Source: Micromonospora sp. H61
GTDB lineage: Bacteria > Actinomycetota > Actinomycetes > Mycobacteriales > Micromonosporaceae
Direction: 5' to 3'
DNA: 64,000 bases
NCBI RefSeq assembly: GCF_018070325.1
Contig: NZ_JAGPXY010000014.1
Coordinates: 47,304 to 111,303 of the forward strand
The translations under genes were made by a program, and so were the position numbers. The notes beneath the pieces are model-generated. The model saw nothing but the letters and a program-made list of their open reading frames with translations. It was not told the origin of the DNA and did not search any database. Of the stretch, positions 34,627 to 43,618 are shown in pieces (position 1 is the stretch's first letter; each line of letters starts with the position of its first letter).

Positions 34627-36344
34627 CCAGCCCCGGCAGCACCCCTCTCCCGGCCACCGGGCCGAGCGGACCGCAGGTCTCCCCGACCGTTCGACCCGGC
34701 CCGGCTGGCCCACCAGCCGCCGCTCAACCCCGACCCGGGCCGGCCGCCCCGACCCTTGCCAGGCCACCAGGGCTGATCGAGCGGCGCTGGCCGGGGCCGG
34801 CCGGTCCGGCCGGTCCGCTGGTCCTGGCGGCGCTGACGGCGGCGGCGGTCGTCGGCGCCTCGACGCTCACGATGGTTCGTCCCGGACTCGGCTGGCTGGT
34901 GGCCGCGCTCGCCGGCACCGCCGCCCTCGTCACCGCCAGCGTCGTCCGTTCCAGGACGTTGACGTCGGCTGCGGACGTCACCAGGCCGACCGCCGCGACG
35001 GCGACCGCGACACCGACCGCCACGACAGCTGCGGCGGCCACCGCCCGCCCCGGTGCCACGGGGGCACCGGGGCGGGTGGCGCAAGTCGTCTGGGCTGCCG
35101 CGACGGTGGTGTTGGTCGCCGTCGGCACGGTCCGGGCCGCCGGCTGGCTCTTCGCCCTCTGCCTGCTCGCAGCGGCGGTGACCGGGACACTCGCGGTGAC
35201 CGGCGGGCGAAGCCCGCTCGGAATGTTGGTCGCCGCGACGCTGCCGCCGGCCGCGACGGTACGGGCGCTCCCGTGGGCGGTACGCGGTCTACGCAGCGGC
35301 CGTCCGACCGGGTCGGGTATCGAGGTCGGACGCATCATCACCAGCCTGGCGATCTCCGCCGGCCTGCTGCTGCTGTTCGGGGTGCTCTTCTCCTCCGCCG
35401 ACGCGGTCTTCGCCGATCTGGTCACCGGATTGCTGCCCGACATCTCGGTGCCCGGTGTGATCGGTTGGGCGTTCCGCCTGCTGCTGATCGGTGGCGGTCT
35501 GCTTGGTGCCGCGTACCTGGTCAGCCGCCCACCCGACCTGGAGGGGCTGCGACCGGCGCCGTCACGACCGGCCCACCGGCTGGAGTGGACCCTCCCGCTG
35601 GTGTTGCTCGACGCCCTGTTCGCCGCGTTCGTGCTGGTCCAGCTGACTGTGTTGTTCGGCGGGGCGGGGCACGTGCTGCGGACGGCCGGGCTCACCTACG
35701 CCCAGTACGCCCGCGGCGGGTTCTGGCAACTGCTCGCCGTCACCGCGCTCACCCTGCTGGTGATCGCGATCGCCGCCCGCCGGGCACCGAAGGCCACCCC
35801 GGGGGACCGGCTGCTGGTCCGCGTACTGCTCGGCACGCTCACCGCGCTCAGTCTGGTGATCGTCGCCTCGGCGCTCTACCGGATGCAGGTCTACGCCGAC
35901 GCGTACGGTGCCACCCGACTACGGCTCGTCGTGTCGACGGTCGAACTCTGGCTCGGGCTGCTCTTCGTCCTGGTCGGGGTTGCCGTGGTGCGGTTGCGGG
36001 CCGAATGGCTCCCCCGGCTGGTGGTGGGCACCGCGGTGCTGGCGCTGCTCGGGTTGGCACTTCTCAACCCGGATCGCCTGATCGCCGAACGGAACGTCGA
36101 CAGGTACCTGGAGACCGGCCGGTTGGACGTCGGCTACCTGTCCGGGCTGTCGGCGGACGCCGTACCGGCCCTGGGTCGGCTGCCCGAGCCGATGCGCTCC
36201 TGCGCACTCGGGGAGATCGCCGCCGAGCTGCCCCGGGACGGGTTCTGGGCGGCGAACCTCGGCCGGGAACGCGCCCGTCGGGTTCTCGACACGACCCGGG
36301 TGAGCGCCGGCGTGACCGACTGCCTCGGGTTGCAACGCTGGTGA
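34623..36344 (+). CDS. DUF4153/DUF4173-type polytopic membrane protein
   Basis: The product has 573 residues. After about 55 Pro/Gly-rich N-terminal residues come about twelve TM helices. The central block with RLEWTLPLVLLDALFAAFVLVQLTVLFGG, YAQYARGGFWQLLAVTALTL and RLRLVVSTVELWLGLLFVLVGV is characteristic of DUF4173. The C-terminal tail (PDRLIAERNVDRYLETGRLDVGYLSGLSADAVPAL) is extracytoplasmic-like. Function is unknown. ATGA coupling to the sensor kinase suggests a joint membrane-signalling or envelope role. Confidence 0.78.
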   Translation: MTSPGSTPLPATGPSGPQVSPTVRPGPAGPPAAAQPRPGPAAPTLARPPGLIERRWPGPAGPAGPLVLAALTAAAVVGASTLTMVRPGLGWLVAALAGTAALVTASVVRSRTLTSAADVTRPTAATATATPTATTAAAATARPGATGAPGRVAQVVWAAATVVLVAVGTVRAAGWLFALCLLAAAVTGTLAVTGGRSPLGMLVAATLPPAATVRALPWAVRGLRSGRPTGSGIEVGRIITSLAISAGLLLLFGVLFSSADAVFADLVTGLLPDISVPGVIGWAFRLLLIGGGLLGAAYLVSRPPDLEGLRPAPSRPAHRLEWTLPLVLLDALFAAFVLVQLTVLFGGAGHVLRTAGLTYAQYARGGFWQLLAVTALTLLVIAIAARRAPKATPGDRLLVRVLLGTLTALSLVIVASALYRMQVYADAYGATRLRLVVSTVELWLGLLFVLVGVAVVRLRAEWLPRLVVGTAVLALLGLALLNPDRLIAERNVDRYLETGRLDVGYLSGLSADAVPALGRLPEPMRSCALGEIAAELPRDGFWAANLGRERARRVLDTTRVSAGVTDCLGLQRW

Positions 36345-36388
36345 GCATGAACGCTTGACAATCGCGTACGGCGGGCGAGACTGCCGGG

Positions 36389-36802
36389 GTGGCCAAGCAA
36401 CTCCCCGACGTGGGGTCGAGCGGTGCGGTACCGCCGCCCCGGCGGTCCCGGATCGTGCTGGCCGAGATCACCAGGCAGGACACCCGCGCCGAGCGGACCC
36501 GCGCCGAGCTGGCCCAGCAGACCCAGGTCGGCGAGGCGCTGGTCCGCGGCCTGGTCCGGGCCCAACTCGCGCTGGCGTTGCGGCTGTCCCTGGTGGTGGC
36601 CATCGGGTTGGGCGGGCTGCCCTGGCTGTTCGCGATCGCGCCCTCGCTCGGCCGGACCACAGTCGCCGGCGTCAACCTGCCGTGGCTGCTGCTCGGGGTG
36701 GCCTCCTTCCCGTTCCTGATCGGGGTGGGCTGGGCGTACGTGCGGCTGGCCGAGCGCAACGAGCAGGACTTCACCGACCTGGTGCAACGGCCGGAGCGCT
36801 GA
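36389..36802 (+). CDS. Small membrane partner of the downstream symporter (DUF485-like role)
   Basis: The product has 137 residues from GTG 36389. A charged N-terminal helix (RIVLAEITRQDTRAERTRAELAQQTQVGEALVRGL) precedes two TM helices (LALRLSLVVAIGLGGLPWLFAI and WLLLGVASFPFLIGVGWAYVRL). The organisation and its position directly abutting an acetate-type symporter parallel the DUF485/ActP pairs, although sequence resemblance to DUF485 is weak. It probably assists or stabilises the transporter. Confidence 0.65.
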   Translation: MAKQLPDVGSSGAVPPPRRSRIVLAEITRQDTRAERTRAELAQQTQVGEALVRGLVRAQLALALRLSLVVAIGLGGLPWLFAIAPSLGRTTVAGVNLPWLLLGVASFPFLIGVGWAYVRLAERNEQDFTDLVQRPER

Positions 36803-38446
36803 GTGGGCAACGACTTCGTGGTCCCGGCCATCGTCGCGGTCACCCTGGTCACCGTCGGGATCGGCTTCTACGGGCTGCGGATGGCCCGGACCACGTCCGA
36901 CTTCCTGGTGGCGTCCAGGGCGATCAGTCCGACCTGGAACGCCGCCGCCATCGGCGGGGAGTACCTGTCGGCGGCGAGCTTCCTCGGCATCGCGGGGCTG
37001 GTCCTCAAGTACGGCGTGGACGTGCTCTGGTACCCGGTCGGGTTCGCCGCCGGCTACCTGGCCCTGCTGCTCTTCGTGGCCGCGCCACTGCGCCGCTCCG
37101 GCGCGTTCACCCTGCCCGACTTCTGCGAGCTGCGGCTGGGGTCGCGTCGACTCCGCATCCTGGCCACCGCCTTCGTGATCTTCATCGGTTGGCTGTACCT
37201 GGTGCCGCAGCTCCAGGGTGCCGGGCTGACCCTGGCCACGGTGGCCGGCTCCCCGTACCCCCTCGGAGCCCTGCTGGTGGCGGCCGTGGTCACCGCGAAC
37301 GTGGCGCTGGGCGGCATGCGCGCGATCACCTTCGTGCAGGCGTTCCAGTACTGGCTCAAGCTGACCGCTCTCGCCGTACCGGTGATCTTCCTGGCTCTGC
37401 AGTGGCAGGCCGACGGCCGCCCGGCGGTGACCCCGCCCGACGGGCCGACGTTCCGGGCCGCGACCACCGTCGTGGTCGAGCACCGCGCGACCCTCACCCT
37501 GCCCGACGGTGACATCCGGGAGGTACGCCCCGGCGACGAGTTGACGTTCGCCGCCGGTGACCCGGTGCCGGACGTCTCCGGGGTGGCCACCGACGCCAAC
37601 GACTGGTTGCTGCCCAGCGCCGCCGGTGACGACGACCGGGGCCTGTTCGCCACGTACTCGCTGATCCTGGCCACCTTCCTGGGCACCATGGGCCTGCCGC
37701 ACGTGCTGGTGCGCTTCTACACCAATCCGGACGGCGCGGCGGCCCGTCGGACCACCCTGGTCGTGCTGGCGTTGGTCGGCGCGTTCTACCTGCTGCCCAC
37801 CCTGTACGGGGTCCTCGGCCGGATCTACACCCCGCAGTTGCTGCTCAGCGGCCAGACCGACGCGGTGGTGGTGCTGCTACCCGAAGCGGCCCTGGGTGAC
37901 GGCCTGGCCGGGCGGCTCCTCGCCGCGCTGGTCGCCGCGGGCGCCTTCGCGGCGTTCCTCTCCACCTCGTCCGGCCTGCTGACCAGTGTCGCCGGGGTGA
38001 TCTCGACGGACGTGCTCGGTCGGGGATCGGTACGCGGGTTCCGGCTGGCCACCGTCATCGCCGGTGGTGTGCCGGCGGTGCTGGCGCTGCACGTCTCCGG
38101 GCTGGACGTCTCGCAGGTCGTCGGGCTGGCCTTCGCTGTCGCCGCGTCGAGCTTCTGCCCGCTGCTGGTGCTCGGGATCTGGTGGCGCGGGCTGACCGAC
38201 GTGGGCGCCACCGCCGGCGTGGTGGCCGGCGGCGGCGCGGCGATCGGCGCGGTGCTGGTCACAGTGCTCGGCCCACCGCTGTCCGGCTGGCCGGCCACGC
38301 TCATCGCGCAGCCGGCCGCCTGGACGGTGCCGCTGGCCTTCACAGTGATGGTCGCCGTGTCGATGGCGACCCGCCGGCGAGCCCCGGCCGACGTCGCCGC
38401 CACCATGCTCCGCCTACACACCCCGGAAGCCCTGCGGATGCAGTGA
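36803..38446 (+). CDS. Sodium:solute symporter (cation/acetate symporter-like)
   Basis: The product has 547 residues with about 13 TM helices. SSS-family motifs include AAIGGEYLSAASFLGIAGL, YLVPQLQGAGL, TMGLPHVLVRFYTNPDG and FAAFLSTSSGLLTSVAGVISTD. An atypical hydrophilic insertion between TM helices (about 205-265, with LTLPDGDIREVRPGDELTF) looks like a small beta domain on one membrane face. It is the last gene of a pair with the small protein at 36389, with no gap. Substrate is likely a short monocarboxylate. A second acetate-permease operon lies at 45135-47169. Confidence 0.85.
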   Translation: MGNDFVVPAIVAVTLVTVGIGFYGLRMARTTSDFLVASRAISPTWNAAAIGGEYLSAASFLGIAGLVLKYGVDVLWYPVGFAAGYLALLLFVAAPLRRSGAFTLPDFCELRLGSRRLRILATAFVIFIGWLYLVPQLQGAGLTLATVAGSPYPLGALLVAAVVTANVALGGMRAITFVQAFQYWLKLTALAVPVIFLALQWQADGRPAVTPPDGPTFRAATTVVVEHRATLTLPDGDIREVRPGDELTFAAGDPVPDVSGVATDANDWLLPSAAGDDDRGLFATYSLILATFLGTMGLPHVLVRFYTNPDGAAARRTTLVVLALVGAFYLLPTLYGVLGRIYTPQLLLSGQTDAVVVLLPEAALGDGLAGRLLAALVAAGAFAAFLSTSSGLLTSVAGVISTDVLGRGSVRGFRLATVIAGGVPAVLALHVSGLDVSQVVGLAFAVAASSFCPLLVLGIWWRGLTDVGATAGVVAGGGAAIGAVLVTVLGPPLSGWPATLIAQPAAWTVPLAFTVMVAVSMATRRRAPADVAATMLRLHTPEALRMQ

Positions 38447-38546
38447 TCCCCGCTGCCGCGATGCGCTCGGTCACGATCACCGCCATCGCCTTCGCCCCGG
38501 ACCCACCTTCGCCATGGCAGAGGTGACTCCGGGGCTCGCGACCTGG

Positions 38547-39401
38547 TCAACAGGTGTCAGTGCCGGCGCAGAGCCGCTGCGCCACCGGGCGGGCGTACCG
38601 CAGCGCCTCCTTCGGCGTGGTGTCCATGTCCAACGCGACCTGTGCCACCAGGTCGCCCTGCCGTACGACGAGCCAGCGGCTCCGCACGCCCTCGATGTCC
38701 GAGCCCACCAGCACTGACTCGTCACCGGCCCCCAGCCCATCGGCCAGGACCGACATCGAACTGGTCGCCTCCCTGGGTTTGCAGTCGGTGAAAAGTGCGC
38801 GGACCGCGTCCATCTCACGGGCAGCATCGCGAATCGAGAAGCGGACGACGCGTTGGATCATCCTGTCGGTCGGCGAGTCGAACGACACGGTTCGCTGGGC
38901 GAGCCTGGCCGTGGACGTCCCCGACGGCGCTTCGCGACAGTAGATCGACACTGACTCCAGGCTCCAGTCGCCGTCGATGTCGTCCTCTGCCATCGTGAAG
39001 CCGGCGGGCAGATCCGCGAGCCGCAGCATGGCTGCGGCCGGAATCGCCGGGTTGGTGGAACCGGCCGACGGCCGACCACTGGTACGTGACGGGCTCGATG
39101 GCGGTGCGGGGGGAGTGGTGCTGGTCGTCGACGGCCGAGGTGCCGCCGAGGTGGCCGACGGCGTGGGTGTCGGGGTGGGTGATCCGGTCGCCGGCAGCAC
39201 CGGCGTCGGCGCGCCCTCCCGGCCACCGGCCAGCGCCACCGCGCCGGTGGCCACCAGGGCCACCGCCACCACCGCGGCGAGCGCCGCCGCGATCCTCGTC
39301 TGACGGGTCCGCCGCCGGCCGCGCTCCCGCACCTGTGCGGTCGGGGCCCAGCTCAGGTGCTCGGTGTCGCGGTAGATGTCGGTGAAGAACTGATCAGGCA
39401 T
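38547..39401 (-). CDS. Single-pass membrane protein coupled to the ECF sigma factor
   Basis: The product has 284 residues. A short cytoplasmic N-terminus (MPDQFFTDIYRDTEHLSW...RERGRRRTRQTR) leads to one TM helix (IAAALAAVVAVALVATGAVALAGG). A Pro/Thr/Ser-rich spacer and an extracellular domain of about 160 residues follow, with cysteines at about 155, 207, 278 and 284. The start overlaps the sigma gene's stop by eight bases (ATGCCTGA), so it is probably the regulatory partner of that sigma factor. The N-terminus lacks a zinc-binding HxxxCxxC motif, so if it is an anti-sigma factor it is not of the ZAS type. Confidence 0.7.
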   Translation of the reverse strand: MPDQFFTDIYRDTEHLSWAPTAQVRERGRRRTRQTRIAAALAAVVAVALVATGAVALAGGREGAPTPVLPATGSPTPTPTPSATSAAPRPSTTSTTPPAPPSSPSRTSGRPSAGSTNPAIPAAAMLRLADLPAGFTMAEDDIDGDWSLESVSIYCREAPSGTSTARLAQRTVSFDSPTDRMIQRVVRFSIRDAAREMDAVRALFTDCKPREATSSMSVLADGLGAGDESVLVGSDIEGVRSRWLVVRQGDLVAQVALDMDTTPKEALRYARPVAQRLCAGTDTC

Positions 39402-39930
39402 TGCTGACCTCCTCGGGGAGGGTGGTGCCGAGCATGGGGGCCATGGCCTGGCGGCCCCGGGAGAGCCGGGCCTTGACGGTGCCGAGCGGTACACCGATCT
39501 GAGTCGCGATGTCAGCGACCGAGAGGTCCGCCAAATAGTGCAGGACGATCGCCTCGCGTTGTTCCAGCGGCAGTCGACGTAACGCCGCGACCAGCGCGAC
39601 GGTGTTCTCCGAGGGTGGTCCCACGGCAGTGGCCGGGCCGTGCCGCCGGTTCGCGCGGATGCCGTTGCGGATCTTGCGCCATCGGTTGATGAGGAGGCGG
39701 TGCCCCACGCCGCGCACCCACGCCTCCGGATCGTCGTACTCGCCGATGCGCTGCCAGCGCTGCCAGGCCCGCACGTACGCCTCCTGTGCGGCGTCCTGCG
39801 CCTCATGGATGTCGCCACCGAGGGCGTACAGCACGGTGACGACCCGGTGTCTGGTGGCTCGATAGAACTCCTCGAAGCCGTCGTCTCTGTCCAACGTCCC
39901 CTCCCCCGTTGTCGCTTCTGCCACTGTCAC
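39394..39930 (-). CDS. RNA polymerase sigma factor, ECF (SigE-like) family
   Basis: The product has 178 residues. Region 2 (EEFYRATRHRVVTVLYALGGDIHEAQDAAQEAYVRAWQRW) and region 4 (LPLEQREAIVLHYLADLSVADIATQIGVPLGTVKARLSRGRQ) are complete, without region 3, as in ECF sigma factors of the SigE/SCO-type group. It is coupled to a single-pass membrane protein, which suggests membrane-signalled activation. The divergent 249-bp gap to the ABC genes contains a long interrupted inverted repeat. Confidence 0.9.
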   Translation of the reverse strand: MTVAEATTGEGTLDRDDGFEEFYRATRHRVVTVLYALGGDIHEAQDAAQEAYVRAWQRWQRIGEYDDPEAWVRGVGHRLLINRWRKIRNGIRANRRHGPATAVGPPSENTVALVAALRRLPLEQREAIVLHYLADLSVADIATQIGVPLGTVKARLSRGRQAMAPMLGTTLPEEVSNA

Positions 39931-40023
39931 CCGCCGGCACGACGGCCGGTTGCATCAGAGGGCGCACGGAGAGTGGGTGTCGGCCGGAACGAGGCTGCCG
40001 AACACGACACCGAGCTCGTTTCG

Positions 40024-40093
40024 CGATCTTGCACTTTCTGTCCCGACACAAGGCTCATAACACCCCATCTCGACAACAGAAGCTGCAAGATCG
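40024..40093. promoter_or_regulatory. Interrupted inverted repeat in the sigma/ABC divergent region
   Basis: Two 18-mers (40024-40041 and 40076-40093) are inverted copies with 16 of 18 positions complementary, including 10 contiguous (CGATCTTGCA). They flank 34 bases of lower GC. They could form a stem-loop or paired operator half-sites controlling both divergent genes. Confidence 0.45.
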
Positions 40094-40179
40094 GCGCACT
40101 CATCGTCCGCCTCGGGGATGATCGCGGGTCCGCCCGTCGCCGGACGGCGGAACTGGCGATCGACGGATAACGTCGGCGC

Positions 40180-40944
40180 ATGACTGTTGAGCACCCCGCG
40201 CTCGCACTGCGTGGCCTGGCCAAGCGGTTCGACGGCACGATCGCGGTGGCCGGCGTCGACCTGGACGTCCCCGCCGGCTCCTTCTACGGCCTGCTCGGCC
40301 CGAACGGCGCCGGCAAGACGACCACCCTGTCGATGGCGGTCGGGCTGTTGCGACCGGACGCCGGCTCGGCCTGGGTGCTCGGGCACGACGTCTGGCAGGA
40401 CCCGGTCACCGCCAAGCGGCTGCTCGGTGTGATGCCCGACGGGGTCCGGTTGTTCGACCGACTCACCGGCGCGGAGCTGCTGGCGTACAACGGGTTGTTG
40501 CGGGGGATGGACCCGGCGGTGGTCGACCAGCGGGCAGCCGAGCTGCTGGACGTGTTGGCGCTCGGCGACGCCGGTCGCACACTGGTGGTGGACTACTCGG
40601 CGGGCATGAAGAAGAAGATCGGTCTGGCCTGCGCGCTGCTGCACGGCCCCCGGGTGCTGGTGTTGGACGAGCCGTTCGAGGCGGTCGACCCGGTCTCCGC
40701 AGCACTGATCCGAGACATCCTCACCCGGTACGCGGCCGGCGGTGGCACCGTGGTCTTCTCCAGTCACGTCATGGAGGTCGTCGAGCGGCTCTGCTCGCAC
40801 GTGGCGATCCTGGCCGGCGGCACCATCAAGCGGGTCGGGACCATCGACGAGGTCCGCGGCGGGCGCTCGTTGGAGCAGGTCTTCGTCGAGGTGGTCGGCG
40901 GGCGCACCGCGACCGGCGAGGAGCTGTCGTGGCTCTCCCAGTGA
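40180..40944 (+). CDS. ABC transporter ATP-binding protein
   Basis: The product has 254 residues. Walker A GPNGAGKTT, the signature YSAGMKKKIGLA, Walker B VLVLDEPFE and the switch His (FSSHVME) are all present. The signature is the YSAGM variant rather than LSGGQ, which is common in ABC-2/DRA-type exporters. It pairs with the 567-residue permease that starts within its last codons. Confidence 0.9.
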   Translation: MTVEHPALALRGLAKRFDGTIAVAGVDLDVPAGSFYGLLGPNGAGKTTTLSMAVGLLRPDAGSAWVLGHDVWQDPVTAKRLLGVMPDGVRLFDRLTGAELLAYNGLLRGMDPAVVDQRAAELLDVLALGDAGRTLVVDYSAGMKKKIGLACALLHGPRVLVLDEPFEAVDPVSAALIRDILTRYAAGGGTVVFSSHVMEVVERLCSHVAILAGGTIKRVGTIDEVRGGRSLEQVFVEVVGGRTATGEELSWLSQ

Positions 40945-42632
40945 GCGCGGACGCCACCCCCGCCGCGCCCGTACGCACTGTCTCCGCTCGCCACTTCGTG
41001 CGGCTCAAGCTGCGGGTGATGGGCAACAACTTTCGGGGCCAGGGCTGGCGGATCGCCCTGTTCGTCGGTGGCGCGTTGCTCGGGCTCTGGTTCGCCGCCG
41101 CCGGGTTCTTCCTCTTCGCCGCGCCGGGCCTGACCGGCAACGGCCGGTACGCGGTGCTGGTCGCGGCGGCCGGTGGCGGGCTGCTGGTGCTGGGTTGGCT
41201 GTTTCTGCCGCTGGTCTTCTTCGGTGTGGACGAGACACTGGACCCGGCCCGGTTCGCGCTGCTGCCGCTGCCCCGGCGCACACTGGTGACCGGCCTGTTC
41301 GTGGCGGCCCTGATCAGCGTGCCGGTGCTGGCGGTGCTCATCGCGTCGTTCGGGCTGGTGCTGACCTCCTGGTCGTTGGGTGGCTGGTCGGCGGGGTTGG
41401 TAGCCGTCGTGGGTGTGCTCGCCGGGTTGCTGCTCTGTGTGGCCGCCAGCCGGGCGGTGACCAGCGCCTTCGCCACCATGTTGCGGTCCCGACGGGTCCG
41501 CGACCTGGCGGCCGTGCTGCTGGCGGTGACGGCCGCGCTGCTCGGCCCGTTGCAGGTCTTCGGCCTCGCCGCGCTGCGCGAGGCGGACTGGACCCGGTTG
41601 GCCGGCGTGGCGACCGTGATCGGTTGGACGCCGTTGGGCGCTCCATGGACCGTCGGCATCGACGTGGCCCAGGGGCGGGTGTGGGCGGCGCCGGTCAAGT
41701 TGCTGATCACCGTGGTGGCGCTCGGCGCCCTGCTGGCCTGGTGGTCCCGGTCGATCGAGTCGGCGATGGTGGGTGCGGCGAGCGCCGGTAAGGCCCCGGT
41801 GCGGCGCGGGGTCACCGGCGGCGCGGTCGCCCAACTGTTTCCCCGGGTCGCCGCCTGGGCCGGCCGGGACCGGTTCGGTGCCCTGGTCGCCCGGGAGGCC
41901 CGCTACTGGTGGCGGGACGCGCGCCGCCGGGCCAACCTGATCACGATCGCGGTGGTCGGCATCTTCGTACCGGTGTTGATCAACGTTACGGGCGGGGACT
42001 TCGCGTTCGATGACGGCGCCGGGTTCACGGCGGCTGCCAGCGACAGCTCACCGGTGGTGGTCACCATCTCCATGGTCCTCGTGGGCGTGCTCGCCGCCGT
42101 CACCCTGGCCAACCAGTTCGGCTTCGACGGCAGCGCGTACGCGGCGAACGTGGTGGCCGGGGTGCCCGGCCGGGTCGAGTTGCGGGCCCGGATGACGGCT
42201 TTCTCGCTGTACGTGCTGCCGATGTTGGGCGTCGTCGCTGTGGTGTTGTCGTTTCTGCTCAGCCGACCGGAGTGGATCGGCCTCACCATCGGCGGTCTGG
42301 TCGCCACCTACGGCGCCGGGCTGGCGGTGAACAGTCTGATCTCGGTGCTCGGGGCGTACTCACTGCCGGAGACGAGCAACCCGTTCGCCATGAACAGCGG
42401 TGCGGGCCTGGCGAAGGGGCTGCTCACCCTGCTGGCCATGCTCGCCTCGGTGGTCGCCGCGGTGCCGATGGTGGTGGCCGCCGCGCTGCTCGGTGACGCG
42501 TGGCTCTGGTTGGCCCTGCCGGTCGGCGCCGCGTACGGGCTGGGCGCTGCGCTGCTGGGCGCGTACCTGGCCGGTGACGTGCTGGACCGCCGCCAGCCGG
42601 AGCTGCTGGCCACTGTCACCCCGCGCCGCTAG
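40929..42632 (+). CDS. ABC-2-like transporter permease
   Basis: The product has 567 residues with about twelve TM helices and long cytoplasmic linkers (for example FPRVAAWAGRDRFGALVAREARYWWRDARRR). It probably forms an exporter with the preceding ATPase; substrate is unknown. Start choice: GTG 40929 has GAGGAG (40918-40923) five bases upstream. GTG 40941, which would make a GTGA overlap, has no site at useful distance. The gene therefore overlaps the ATPase by 16 bases. Its stop overlaps the convergent DUF397 gene by four bases. Confidence 0.85.
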   Translation: MALPVSADATPAAPVRTVSARHFVRLKLRVMGNNFRGQGWRIALFVGGALLGLWFAAAGFFLFAAPGLTGNGRYAVLVAAAGGGLLVLGWLFLPLVFFGVDETLDPARFALLPLPRRTLVTGLFVAALISVPVLAVLIASFGLVLTSWSLGGWSAGLVAVVGVLAGLLLCVAASRAVTSAFATMLRSRRVRDLAAVLLAVTAALLGPLQVFGLAALREADWTRLAGVATVIGWTPLGAPWTVGIDVAQGRVWAAPVKLLITVVALGALLAWWSRSIESAMVGAASAGKAPVRRGVTGGAVAQLFPRVAAWAGRDRFGALVAREARYWWRDARRRANLITIAVVGIFVPVLINVTGGDFAFDDGAGFTAAASDSSPVVVTISMVLVGVLAAVTLANQFGFDGSAYAANVVAGVPGRVELRARMTAFSLYVLPMLGVVAVVLSFLLSRPEWIGLTIGGLVATYGAGLAVNSLISVLGAYSLPETSNPFAMNSGAGLAKGLLTLLAMLASVVAAVPMVVAAALLGDAWLWLALPVGAAYGLGAALLGAYLAGDVLDRRQPELLATVTPRR

Positions 42633-42835
42633 TCAGCGCGTCGGCTGGGGTCCTGGGCGGCGTCGGCGATGAAGCCACGCCAAGCGGCCGGCGCGAAGCT
42701 GAGGGTCGGGCCGGAGCGATCCTTGCTGTCCCGGACCAGAACGACGCCGGGCAGATTGTCCGCCACCTCGATGCAGTTGCCGCCGGAGTCGGTCGAACGG
42801 GTGGACGTGCGCCAGCGTGGCCCGTTCATCGTCAT
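42629..42835 (-). CDS. DUF397-domain small protein
   Basis: The product has 68 residues. WRTSTRSTDSGGNCIEVAD, VVLVRDSKDRSGPTLSF and AWRGFIADA are the DUF397 hallmarks. These small proteins occur almost only beside XRE-DUF5753 regulators in actinomycetes and are thought to modulate them (as in the WhiJ-type developmental systems). It is coupled by ATGA to the regulator gene upstream. Confidence 0.9.
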   Translation of the reverse strand: MTMNGPRWRTSTRSTDSGGNCIEVADNLPGVVLVRDSKDRSGPTLSFAPAAWRGFIADAAQDPSRRAD

Positions 42836-43617
42836 GGCGTCACCTTCAGCTTCCGGATCAGATCCATTGAGGCGCCTGTGGAGAGCGCTTCGCCGAGCAG
42901 ACTATCCCATTTGCGATCAATCAATCCGATCATCTCGGGGTCATCCATGACGTGTCCGCGAGCCGCATTCTCCAGGTAGAGCACCCTGTCCCCGTCCGGC
43001 AAATCGGCGAACACGAACCCACCGCCGAGGCCAACATGCTCACCGACACTCAGTGGGATGACGTGCAAACGGACGAACGGCAGTTCTGCCACCTCAAGCA
43101 ATCGGCCAAGCTGGGCATCGAGCACGGCGGGGCCGCCCACCGGCCGGTGAAGCCCTGTCTCGTCCACCAGGAAAACGCAATACGGCGGCATACCCCGGGA
43201 CAGCAGCAGTTGGCGTTCCAACCGAACCGCAACAAGCTCGTCGACCACAGCCGGCGGATGCAATCCGCCTGCCGAGATGACAGCACGGGCGTATTCCTCG
43301 GTCTGGAGAAGGCCTGGCACGAGGCACGCCTCGAAGGCACGTAGGCGTGTTGCCTGCTGCTCATATCCGCGCCACGGGACGAACCAGGATGGACCGCGCT
43401 CCTGGTCGGCAGCCTTGAGGAGTTCGGCGAGGAGGCCGCCGGTGGCTAGGGCCTCGTCGGCGGCGACCGCGAACTCCATTGTCGGCCGACGTCGGCCGGT
43501 CTCGATGGCGGCCACCGTGGATGGACTCCACTTGGTCAGCGTAGCCAGCGCCTCCTGGGACACCTCGGCACCGGCTCGGGCGGCCTTCAACGCCCGCACC
43601 CACATCTCGACGTTCAT
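42832..43617 (-). CDS. XRE-family regulator with DUF5753 domain
   Basis: The product has 261 residues. The N-terminal helix-turn-helix (SQEALATLTKWSPSTVAAIETGRRRP) is followed by the DUF5753 ligand/protein-binding domain (WFVPWRGYEQQATRLRAFEACLVPGLLQTEEYARAVI, LVRLHVIPLSVGEHVG-type C-terminus). It forms a WhiJ-like pair with the DUF397 protein. ATG 43617 is chosen because GGAGAGGT lies just upstream. That ribosome site is itself the core of a 17-bp inverted repeat, pointing to autoregulation. Confidence 0.88.
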   Translation of the reverse strand: MNVEMWVRALKAARAGAEVSQEALATLTKWSPSTVAAIETGRRRPTMEFAVAADEALATGGLLAELLKAADQERGPSWFVPWRGYEQQATRLRAFEACLVPGLLQTEEYARAVISAGGLHPPAVVDELVAVRLERQLLLSRGMPPYCVFLVDETGLHRPVGGPAVLDAQLGRLLEVAELPFVRLHVIPLSVGEHVGLGGGFVFADLPDGDRVLYLENAARGHVMDDPEMIGLIDRKWDSLLGEALSTGASMDLIRKLKVTP

Positions 43618-43618
43618 C

